NCBI GenBank assembly: GCA_945910005.1
Contig: OX246744.1
Location: forward strand, 4,454,350 to 4,518,349
DNA: 64,000 nucleotides
Direction of reading: 5' to 3'
Origin: Isoperla grammatica
Taxonomy: Eukaryota; Arthropoda; Insecta; Plecoptera; Perlodidae
The position numbers were made by a program, and so were the translations under genes. Position 1 is the stretch's first letter. Each line of letters opens with the position of its first letter. Shown here piece by piece: positions 10,844 to 22,800 of the stretch. A model generated the notes under the pieces. The model made no database searches. It saw nothing but the letters and a program-made list of their open reading frames with translations, and was not told where the DNA came from.

Positions 10844-13800
10844 CTACAACAACAACCACAACAACACTCATCACACCCTGAGACGGTTCAACAACGGAAA
10901 AGCTTTCTCTTAATTTCCATGTCGAATGAAAAACGACATACAAATATTATTAACTCATACTTTTTGACAAATTTGTAAGGCGGTATCTTAACAATCATTG
11001 TCATAATCTAAGTGGATTTTTGAAACTTGGAATTCATAGTCAGCCCCTACACCTAGGGCGCCCATTGTTACCAAGGTAACAGTTGTTTGCATGTTATTTC
11101 CCATAAACGAAACAAATCCATAGCAACAATGGGTGCCCCTAGGTGTAGGGGCCGACTATGAAGTCCAACATTTTGTTCATGACCGTCCCCATGTTCGTTC
11201 ATAGTAAATTGTCAATTACGACTAATCGGAGATTAACGTAGTACATAGCCTATGTTTTTGCTATTAAAATTTTGTTCATCCATGGCACGTTTTTTTAATA
11301 TAAACTATAAGAAGATAAGCATAGTAATACATTAATAAGATTTATATAACCCAATTTGATAGCTAGGTCTATTTATAAAAAAAATCAAATTTCTTGCACA
11401 AGAAATGTAAAAATAATTCCCCTTTTTTAGCCACCTGAATTTCTAAATTCGAAATGGTAATTTCACATGGCTGCTGTCTGTGACGTCACCGCAATTTATT
11501 TTTTAATGTATTTATTTATTCATTCAATATTTCACATACAGCGCATTCTGCCATTTGGCGTGAAATAATAAACATAACAATAAAAACACAAAAACAAGCA
11601 CAAAGAATTCACACATTACACATGTGTTTGTCACAATGCTACATGAAATAAATACAATAACAAAAAAACAGGATACAAAAGATGTCAGTGAAAGAGACAA
11701 TGCTCTCAATGAAGTTGAAAACATGGTAAAAGAGTGTTAGCAACCCTGCTTCCAATGCAGAAGGTCCCGGGTTCCAATCCCGCTTCAGGCAGAAGTTTTT
11801 TAACTTCTAATGTGGATTCAATTCTATTTCTTCTTGGCTTAGGAATAAGTAAACGGTGACTTTGGAGCCGTCTTAGCAACGAAGCACTCAATAAATTCAA
11901 AGTTGTTCTGAATCGGCCTTGTTGATTCTGGCATTTGTCCGCAGGTGTTCGCACTGTCCAATCACTGATTCATATGTTTCGTATTTGAAATATCGATCTT
12001 TGATTGGTTATCGCTCACTCGTCGATGGTGTTCGAAGCCTACAGGGTTGGTTTAGTCACTTTCAATTAAAGTCCCCCACTGCAAATCAGTTTAGTTACTG
12101 AGTGGGTAGACTCTAAATGTGAATTTATTTATTTATTTATGAGTGGAAACAACAGTGTTTGTACCTGGGAAACTTGAACTGTCCCTCCTCCGAGCCCTCG
12201 CTTCCAAACGTCGTGAGGACTCGTCCGTTGACGTCGAAGATCTGTATGCGATGATTGTTGGAGTCTGATACGATCACACGGTTCGTGTTGGACACGGCGA
12301 TATAGTGGGGGTGTTCCAGCTGGCCCGGCTTGGAGCCGCTGGTACCAAACTTGCCCACGAACATCCCGTCCGACTGGAACACCTGCGAGACACACGATGT
12401 TAGCCGACCACACACAAACATACACGAACACACAATTATATGTTTTTATATTTTAATAAATATTAAATTATATTTTTTATATATTATATATTTTTTTTAA
12501 ATATATATTTATTTATTTTTTTGGTATTTTTATATTATTAAATTATATTTGTATATAATATTATATTTTTATTTATTTTATATTTTATTTTTTATTTTAT
12601 ATATAATTATATTTTTATATTTTAAGAGAGCAGTAAAACAACGGTGTGGAAAAAATTGAAACTAGCTAATGGCAATAAAGCATTACTTCAAAATTATGAA
12701 ACATCAAAACAGATAGTCATTTAGACAGAAACGCAGAGGCTACAGACAGTAAGTGATGGTAAGCGGAAAGAATGAAAGGGATTTTGAATGAAATTAACTA
12801 GAAAATTAAGTTAGTACTTTTGGACCCTGATATCTCGTAATTATGAGACAAGTTTAGAACTGCAAAAAATTTTAGAAATGTGTATTGATTATTTTCATTG
12901 GTAAAACTGTGACTGAATAAGACGGGCATTAATATAGAAAGAGTTGAAGATTGTTTTACCTGGACTCTGTGGTTCTCCTTGTCGCACACGTAAATGAATC
13001 CCAGAGCGTCGGTAGTGATGCCCCAAGGGTAGTTGAAGCGGCCGTCGGCTGTGCCCTGACTGCCAAACGCCCGCAAGAATCTTCCAGATGGATCGAGAAC
13101 CTGGACACGTCAACATTGTATCAGGATTCCAGAATGTAACAAGATGCACGAGTCAATATTGTATCAGGGTTCCAGAAATTAAGAAAACATGCAACGATTC
13201 AATATTGTATCAGGGTTCTAGAATGTAAGAAGACGTACAACGATTAAATATTGTATCAGGGTTCCAGGAAATAAGAATATGTGCAACGATTCAATAGTGT
13301 ATCAGGGTTATAGGAAGTAAGAATACGTCCAACGATTCAATATTTTATCAGGGTTATAGGAAGTAAGAAGACTACAACGATGCGATATTGTATCAGGGTA
13401 ACATTAAATAAGAAGAAGTGCAACGATTCGATATTGTATCACGGTTACAGGAAATAAAAAGACGTACAAAGATGCAACATTGTATCAGTGTGGCAGGAAA
13501 TAAGAAGACGTACAACGATGCAATATTGTATCAGGGTTCCATGAAATAAGAAGATATGCAACGTAACAATATTGTATCAGGGTTCTATAAAGTCAGAAGA
13601 CGTACAACGATGCAATATTGTATCAGGGTTCCATGAAATAGGAAGATATGCAACGATTCAATATTGTATCGGGGTTCTAGAAAGTAAAAAGACGTACAAC
13701 GATGCAATATTGTATCAGGATTCTAGGCAGTCAGAAGACGTACAACGATTCAATATTGTATCAGGGTTGCAGGAAGTAAGAAGACGTAACACTATGCAAT

Positions 13801-16800
13801 ATTGTATCAGGGTTCCATGAAATAAGAAGATATGCAACGATTCAATATTGTATCAGGGTTCTAGGAAGTAAAAAGACGTACAACGATGCAATATTGTATC
13901 AGGGTTCTAGGAAATAAGGAGACGTTCAACGATGCAATATTGTATCAGGGTTCCATGAAATAAGAAGACGTGTAACGATTTAATATTGTAACTGGGTTCT
14001 AGGAAGTAAGAAGACATTTAAAATTTTAATTGTAACATATGTAACTGATGTTATTTTTTAATGCAATAGAAATCGTCATAAAAGTTCGTTCTGGCGAGAA
14101 CATATCCGAAATTGTATGACAAATGCTATTTCATCAAATGATTCAGACACAAAATTTTTCCTGAGCAACGTTTATCCCAAAACTCAAAAGCGTCCTCTGA
14201 AGCTGTAAGTATTTGTGAGTTTTTTTTTAATTGTCAGCAAGTTTAATTATAAAAACATATGAATTGAAAGTTATTTTTAAAGTCTCTTTTTTTAGATAAA
14301 TTAAATAAAGTATAAACACAACCCAATCTTTTAAACATAGTATTAAAAAAAAACGATTATATCCACTCTTCTATGCTTTAAAACAGTTGAACAACAGAGA
14401 ATATTATATCATGCAGTCATGCTCGGCTATGTCCGGTCATGTTCGGTCATGTTCAGTCATGCTCGGTCATGTACGGTCGTGTTCAGTCATGTTCGGATGC
14501 AGTGAGTATAAGCCCACCTGGATGCGGTGATTGTAGCGGTCAGCGATTATAAACTGGCCTATTCTGTTAACTGCCACACCTGCCAGACAGTCGAACTCTC
14601 CTTCGCCGTTTCCGTACGAACCAAACTCCTTGACGAAGATACCTTGGCAGTCGAAAACCTGCAAGAAAATAACAATATTAGTTGTTAGTTGCGGATAGCC
14701 CGTTGAAGAGTGCTCGAAATACTGCGTTTATATTAATCTTGACAAGAAACAGTGCATTGTCAAACTAGTTGTTTTTATTAACAAAACAATATTAATTATA
14801 TGTGATGCTGGAAATTAGATGAGTGTCCACCAGGTCAGACCATGTAAACCTTGGTCAAGAAAATGTTTCTATTTTTTCTTTTTCGACAATAATGTATTAT
14901 CTTTGCACGGGTCCCCAACCCCCCGACTCCTTTTCAGAAGTAATTTAAACGTGTTCGTGACAAAACACCCTAACAAATATTCCCTGCGGGTTGGCAAACC
15001 TGCCCCTCAGACCCCCGGTGTAATCACTTTGTCCACTTTACACAGCAATAGTGCATACCGTTACTTCTCCGAGTCCACTTTAACCACGGGTCTTATATCT
15101 CACCTGTACTCTATGGTTGCTGCTGTCTGCGACCACTATGGTGTTGTCAGGACCCACGGCAATGCCGCGTGGCCAAGTAAAACATCCGGCATCGCTCCCC
15201 CGCTCCCCTATTTTAAACTGCTGGCGCCTTTTCTGCATATATTGGCTTCGTGGCGAGTTAGTACCTGCCACTGCGAAACCTGAAACCAATTCAATGCATA
15301 CATTACCTATACTTGGAGATTCTGGTTTTTCTAAAACTTACATTGTTTAAAAGATGGTTTTCGAAGCCTTTACGCATTTGACCGATATCTTTGAACCGTA
15401 TGTTTGTATTGACGAATAAATATTGTGTGGAATGACTCTATTTGATGTTTTCATACACGCTTCTATAGAAGTTACTAATTAAAATGTTATAATTATGATT
15501 GTTCTACATTAATGCAGAAAAAATACAGCATTTCAATTATATTATGTCACATTTTATTGGTACCAAGATTTACTAACATGCTATTTTAGTGTAGTACTAG
15601 TTGTGTGGAATTACTGGTTTTTAGTCAAAGCTGAAGGATCTACAACACATTGAAAAACTTCAGTCGCAGCACTCTGAGTTTTATAAGTGCTATATATACT
15701 GTATGCATTATGTTTATTAATTATTATACTTTAACCCTAACATGAGTTAAAAATTTCTAATTGTTACAACGTAAAACATATTGAACGTTCAGTATGTAGA
15801 GCTTAGAAAATAGCTGTGTTTTTAAAATTTCGATTCTGTGTGGCATTCTTAAAATGTGACTAAACAACTGTCGTTTCGTGTGGTTGCTGGGACTAATTCC
15901 ACCCGTAAAGTTGGCATCTTGTCATATCCAACGGTTTAGCCGTGGTCGCTTAGCCGGTTTCCATACGAACAGAAACGTTAAGCAACCTGGGGCTAGGTCA
16001 GGAGGTGGATGGGTGACCACTTTCCTCTGAAACACTAGTTACCGTTGGTTAGAGCAGATTGGAGGATTTGAAAGCTTGTTTAACAGCTTTGTTCTTCTCG
16101 TCAACTACCGGTCCAGGTAAGTGGAGGAACTTATATGACTGGTCAAAGTTACACCGTGCTTTCGGATGGGACGTAAAGCTGATGGTCCCCTTGGGACCTT
16201 TCGACATGAGTAGGCTACCAGGCTTCCCCTCCTTCCTTCTACATCATCATGCATCGTTGTTAATCATCAATTGTTATACTGGTCACTGTTAAAAGGCATA
16301 AAATGTTGTATGGGGCCAATTCATAAATAAATTTAAAAAACAAATACCTGCTTGCGCCGCCGTAGGGGACGTGGGGGAGCCGGACATGTTTTTTTGGTCG
16401 TCATCAGAACTATCCAAAGAGTTTCTCAACGGCAATCCCAAAGAGAGTCTTCTCGACGCGGCCGTGGACGCGGCGGTCGACGTTGGTGCGGTTGTAGTAC
16501 CGTCTTTGCCCGTCGCAGCGCGGTTGCCGTACTTGTTTTTCAAATACCGCGCCCACGAGCTGAGAGCTGCTCCGTCCTTCTCACCGGAAGCTGTTGTCGC
16601 GCCGGCGCGCTCGGGGGAGTCACCGGCCTTGAGCGCGTGCGTGGACCGAGACCTTGAAAAAATAAAGGTATAATTTAAGAAAAAAAGTGATTAAATTCAA
16701 GTTCAAGTCGCTAAGGGATGAAGATTTTTCATACTTGCTTAGGGTATGTATTTTTTGTTTAATCTCAACCAGTCTTCAGCAATGTTATGAACTATTTGAA

Positions 16801-19800
16801 TTTTCCTTATTTGTACTCTACGAACACAACACCTCTTGGTCTTGATTTGAATACATACTATACATGTAGACCATTGCAGTATTTAAAGCTAACATAAACT
16901 ACTTTTGTCTACCACAACTTTCGGCCAAATTGTTTCATGCACCTTAAAGTATTAGAAGCAAACAAAACCAGAATATCTTTCTGAGATTCTTTGGAACAAA
17001 CTAGAAGTCTTACTGCTCTTCTGCATTCTAAAGCACATTACTCGAAAAATGAGTAGAAGAGTCGCAGGTTATAAAAAAGCTAACCTAGGTTAAAGTTCAG
17101 TCATGTGTTTTGTTTGTATACATCATGTTTCGCGCAAAGTAGTTACCTAGCCAGATCGGTCCCACTGGTGGTGCTCGCTCCGGGCCCATATCTAGAGGCA
17201 AGATACGACGCCGGCATCTTGGGTTCGGCCTCCTCCTCTTCTCCCTCCTCCCCTCCAAAGTTATGCGACGACCTACTCCTCGACAACCTTGACCTCCTGT
17301 CCTTCAGCGCCGCGTATCTCGTCCTCCCACTCGGATACCTCGTATCCTCCAACTTCTTCGCCTCCGCCTCTTCCTCAGGCGACAACGCAGCCGTGCTCTT
17401 ACTCTTATTCAGGAAGCGACTCGTGTAACCGGACTGACCGAAACGGGAGTTGTCTTTTTCCGGTTCCGGTTCTGTGACGCGGGAACGGCCGTATTTTGGC
17501 GGTTCTTTGACCGGTTCTTCTTTAGTGTAGCGTGACTCGCCGTAGCGGCTTCTAGTGGTCGAGGCTGGCTCGTCTGGTTTGGTGCCGTAACGCGTGGGTG
17601 AGCTAGTGTCGTCGGTTCCGTACCTAGAACATGGAGAGAGAACATTACATTACTACCAGCTGGCTGGAGATTGAGGAAGTTAACACATATAACACATGCA
17701 AGATTTCTTTGGATTTTAAGTGTTTTAGCATAATGTTTGCTAGCGTCGACGCCGTTTCTTGTCAAAACTTTTATTATTTTTTTTGTGATGACAAGAATAG
17801 ACAATTAGTAATATAACAGGGTAGCTCACACCCTTAAACCATGCAAAATTAACTATTTTATTGATATCTTGTGAAACACACACAAAAATATTTATTGCAA
17901 GGAGTTGAAAAGTGGTTAAATTACAATATGTAAACGTTAATCTTGTGTTTGTTATTTTCGCACATGGCAGACAGGCATGAGCTTTAAATGACGGTGGATT
18001 ATTTTAGTTACATGTATTAAGATATAGATGGGATCTTTATACGAAAACGACACGAGCATTAAATGCATATTACGTCGGCAACGTAACTTTTAAGAGGAGC
18101 AAAGAAAAATATTGGTATTATTATGTTAGCCATATCGCAGAAATGGCCATCAGAACACATTATATTTTATTAGAATTTTTCTTGTCCCTTTCAGTGAGAA
18201 ATGAGTTTTCCTTGAACCCTACAACTATGAAATAATTTTAAGCCTATAGAAAAAGAAATAAGTGTCCTTATGTTAGTTCTTTCACATTATGATTCCAAAT
18301 TATATTTGATGTTATAATAAGTGTGCAATGTCAATTTAGTAATTCCAATAAACATGATGTCTATTAAGTTTAAAAAAAAAACTTTAATCTATACTAAAAC
18401 AGTTTCATTTAAAACCAGATTTCATTGAGGCTATCTATAAAAGGCTGATACACAACATTTAAAAAGATGGACAGTAATAAATAACAGTCATGTTGAAAGA
18501 AGAAGAAATCTACAAGATTAGTTACAAGAATATTAGTGTGTCACACATTTAGCATCAAAAGCTGTTAAATGCAAATCTAAAGCATAACCTCACATGCAAG
18601 CTCTGTTGGAACGACAATAGTTTAGGGTGTTGAAGGATTTTCAGCGTAGTAATGCAATGTTCTCCATCCATGCTCGTCTCTACACAACGTTTAAGGCTGA
18701 GCGTGCTCCACGAGAATTTCTACAGTGCATAATACCAACTTCTAATAGCTCATGGACACAAGTGTTTACTTCAAGCATGAGCTAAGCAAGCCATTGGATA
18801 ACAAAGGCGTTCAAGACCACTAAAGCAAAGAAAAGTCGTCAATTTCATCGTTAACATGTCTACGTTTTGTTCACAAATTGTGTCTCAGACCCTCAGCAAA
18901 TAACCGATCCCGAAGCTGAAAAGACTCGAACTTTGATTCGACGTCAATTTATCTTAATCTTTTACCCAGTTTTGTCTCGATGGTTTTCGCTGCCATTTTC
19001 ACACCAGCGTGTGAATATACAGAAGTTCTACAGCTGCTATCTACTTAAAACATTAACTAACTATGTAATCTAAAACTTGTACTATCTAAGTACCCTTACC
19101 TGGACTAGTAACCAGTTTCTTCTCGATGGTTTTCGCTGCCATTTTCATACCAGCGTTTGTATATACAGAAGCTCTATAGCAACTATATCTACTTACAGCA
19201 TTAACTAACTATGTAATCTAAAACTTGTAGTATCTAAGTACCCTTACCTGAACTTGAACCCAGTTTCGTCTCTACTGTTCTCGCTATGTCATCACTATTG
19301 TGTTTCTACAGAAGCACTACAGAGTACAGGTTACAGTGTCTGCATCTTATGGCGTACTACTTAAAGCATCAACATACTAGAATCTCTACCACATTAAGTC
19401 CCCATCTAGATCATGCCCTAAACCTCCCAAATTATATACATAGGGTCAAATGCATAGTCGTTCCTCACATGCTCCTTAACTCAGCCTTTCCTCAGACTCG
19501 CCCAACCACAAATCATAGAGCAGTCCACATGGCAATGCTGCTTTTGTGATAGCGACCCTGAGGAAAGGCTGAGTTGAGGAATGACTATGCATTTGATCCT
19601 TAGTTCTTTTGGCAGATTAGGGCAGGAAGTTATTCTGGTGGTTTTTTTAATTCATCATTATCCATCGCCGTTTCCTGCTTCTGGCAGGGTCAGCTTGGGT
19701 TTCACAACAAAATTTTTCCACCTCTTCCTATCTTCCCACAATCGTACTTCCTCTACTTTCTCCCAGTTCTCTCCTCTCTTCTGTAAGTTTTCAGCAATCA

Positions 19801-22800
19801 AAGCAGGAAGTTGATCTGACGTTTTTGTTTTGTGATTAATTTTTTTTATGCGTAGCTAACTAGTCTTCCTTACCTGGACTTGTATCCAGTTTCATCGCGA
19901 CTGTTCTTGCGGCTGTCGCTGGACTCTCGCGCCTGCGCAGACCGAGCTAGGAGTGGACCAATATCAGTCTTCTCCATCTTTTCTTGGGCCGTTGTCTTCT
20001 TGGGCGGCTCCGGTTCGGACTCCTCTTCTGAAGATGTTTCTTCCTCAGATGAGGTTTCCGTCTCCTCCTTTTTTTCTACGGTTGCGGCCGGAGGAGTTGG
20101 CCTACCTGTTGATACCAATATGGCGAGGTGCGTGTTAAAAATTGATTGATATTTGGGCTTTACGTCTCATATTTGTGCACTTTGGCTAATCGAAACGATG
20201 AGTGGGTGAAGTATGAGGATGAAATAGGGGGGTGTTTGGAGAAAAGGGAAGGTAGGAGAGCGGGGAGGAAAAGAGAACGGGTGAGATGTGGACTGCATTT
20301 CGTCTGACGTCTCCCCCTCGACCTGTCCGGTTTCTTGTTTCATCAGATAGGTGTATTGCAACTGCACATAAATACAATATCAGATAGACAGATCAATAAA
20401 GTGTAGAAAAAATTACCCCACAGTTCCTAATTTGTCTTTCTTTAAGAGCAAATTACTTCTTTTCCTGCTGGTTAGTGAAGAAACTTTTAGAAAGTTCCAG
20501 ATGTTGGTGACTAACACAAAGCTGTTTGTAGTATGACGTTGTATCTCACCTGCGCCTAAAAAACGACTCTGGAATCGTGGCGTAGTGGTCGTGGCGGTAT
20601 CAGAGCCGGTGGAGCCGACTCTCGTTCTCGTGGGGGTCGACGCGCCGCTTCCGGCGGTAGAGTCGGCCGGGGAGGTAGTTCCTTTATCGATCGAGCCTCG
20701 CGACAGGATCTTCTGTTTCACTTCCTCGGTCGTGTAGGCGGCACCAGTGTGCGCCACCTGTCACACAAGAGAGAAAGACTACTTTATCGATCGGTCGAAT
20801 GCAACAAGTGTTTGAAGTTACTGATCACGACTGTAGACGGCGGTAGTGTCTCGAAACGCGTGTCTCACTAAAGTCGTCGCGAAACAACCGTACATATGCT
20901 TACCGCTCGCTGATTGGCCACGAGTCCCTCATCTATGACGAAAGCATCTGTAAGATCGTTTCGGGACAACTTACCCACTAAACTTATACCAACTTATAAA
21001 GAAAGGGTACCTTTACGTCAAAAACTACATACAATTTTCATTTTTTAATTATATCTCAAGATTGCAACACAAAATCGAAAAGCCTAGTCAACAGCTCACT
21101 GTGTTTTGGTAAGCCCTACATGCTTAATGATATATTATAATCATTAGTGTAATTATTTTCATTATGTAACAAGTTATAAAATTTATTAGGAATGAAAACC
21201 ATACTGATTATAATGTAAGACACCATTGACACAGTATCTATGGCTTACCAAACCACAGTGCGCTGTTGATTCAGATTTTCGATTTCGATGTCCATTCTTG
21301 AGATATAATTAAGAAATGAAAGTTTTGTGCGGTTTTAGACGAAAAGAGGCATCGTTTTCTCAATTCGTCTTCGTAACCTTGGCCAAATTCAACCCCATGC
21401 TCAGACGGGGCCTTACATTTAGACCTAGGTGCCAGTGCATGGGATAGGAGATGGCTACTGTGCAAGTATATCTGTATCCTCTGACCTTGGACGAGCCCGT
21501 AGAGGACTCCGAAGAGCTACTGGAGTCGGTGCTGGTGGATCTCACAGCCTTCTTGTGCGGGGTGGGCGCGTCAGACGAGCCCGAGGAGCGACGTGAGGTG
21601 GCGGTGGCTGCAGGCGTAGTTGCAGCGGTGGCCGCTTTGCGCGCTGCCAGCGCCGACACTGACTCGGTCTCCTCTTCTTCGTCAGATTCTTCCTCGCTTG
21701 AAGCAGCCTACAAACATTACAACATACATTTCATTTTTATTCGCATGGTTGAAAACAATTAAACAAATCTTAGATCATCATCATCATCATCATCATCATC
21801 TGTTGCCACGTCCAACTCTGCGTTGGGTCGGCATTGAAGATAAGCCTTTCCATCTTCTTCTTCTATCCTGCCACCACTCTTCCCCCTCAACTACATTCCA
21901 GTCCCCTCCTCGCATTTCCACATCCTTCCTCACTTTGTCGTGCCATCTTTGTCTTGGTCTTCCTCTCGTTCTTCTACCTGGAATCTCCAGTTCTAACATT
22001 CTCCTTGGCAAATCTTTCTCTTTCCATCCTCTTGACATGTCCGAACCATGTTAAATAGAAATTAGATATAAAATAAATTCGTATTTATATTGTCTACCCA
22101 CTCAGTAACAAGACTGATTTTCAGGTGGGGGATTTTAATTTAAAGCGACTAAACCAATCCTTTAGGCTCCATATACCATCGACGAGTGAGCGATAACCAA
22201 TTAAAAATCTATTTTCAAATATGAAACACATGAATCAGTGATTGGACAGTGCGACTACCTGTCAGAATCAACAAGGTCGATTCAGAACAACTTTGAACTT
22301 ATTGGGTGCTTCGTTGCTAGGACGGCTCCAAAGTCACCGTTTACTTATTCCTTACCTAAGAAGTGAAGGAATTGAATCCATATTATAGGTTAAAAAACTT
22401 TTGCCTAAGTAGTTTTGACGTTTTTAGTCTACTAATTTCGTTAAAACAAATAATAGGATTATAATTAAAATTCACCTACTTGCAGAGGGATGTCATATCT
22501 ACGCATGCTATTAAGTACATTTGTGACAAGCCTGCTCAAAAATAATAAACTCACGTTTGCATTATGCAAATAAATTACTTTCGTCGAAAATGTTCAGCGA
22601 AATAATACGGAGAATATGTTTAAAAATGGGTATATTATTTTTGAATAGGTTGGTGACAAATGTACTAAATACCATGCATAGATATGACATCCCTCTACAA
22701 GTAGGTAAATATTTATAATAATCTTACTATAAGTTTAAGAGTTATTGGTTGACGGCCAATACATCTGTAAAACTCCGGGCAAGGGGTAGTCTCTACGTAA

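Noticed and set aside
10449..10943. Minus-strand 164-residue frame with VVVVV and SLSLSL runs
   Set aside because: It overlaps the last NHL exon in another frame and runs into the CT microsatellite; the NHL frame is clearly the coding one.
13104..14010. Regular repeats suggesting a CRISPR array
   Set aside because: Units are contiguous, diverged and lack unique spacers, and the setting is an intron of an animal gene.
16352..16673. Two plus-strand open frames of about 100 residues
   Set aside because: They are shadows of thin exon 15; the GC-rich Ala/Thr codons keep the opposite strand open.
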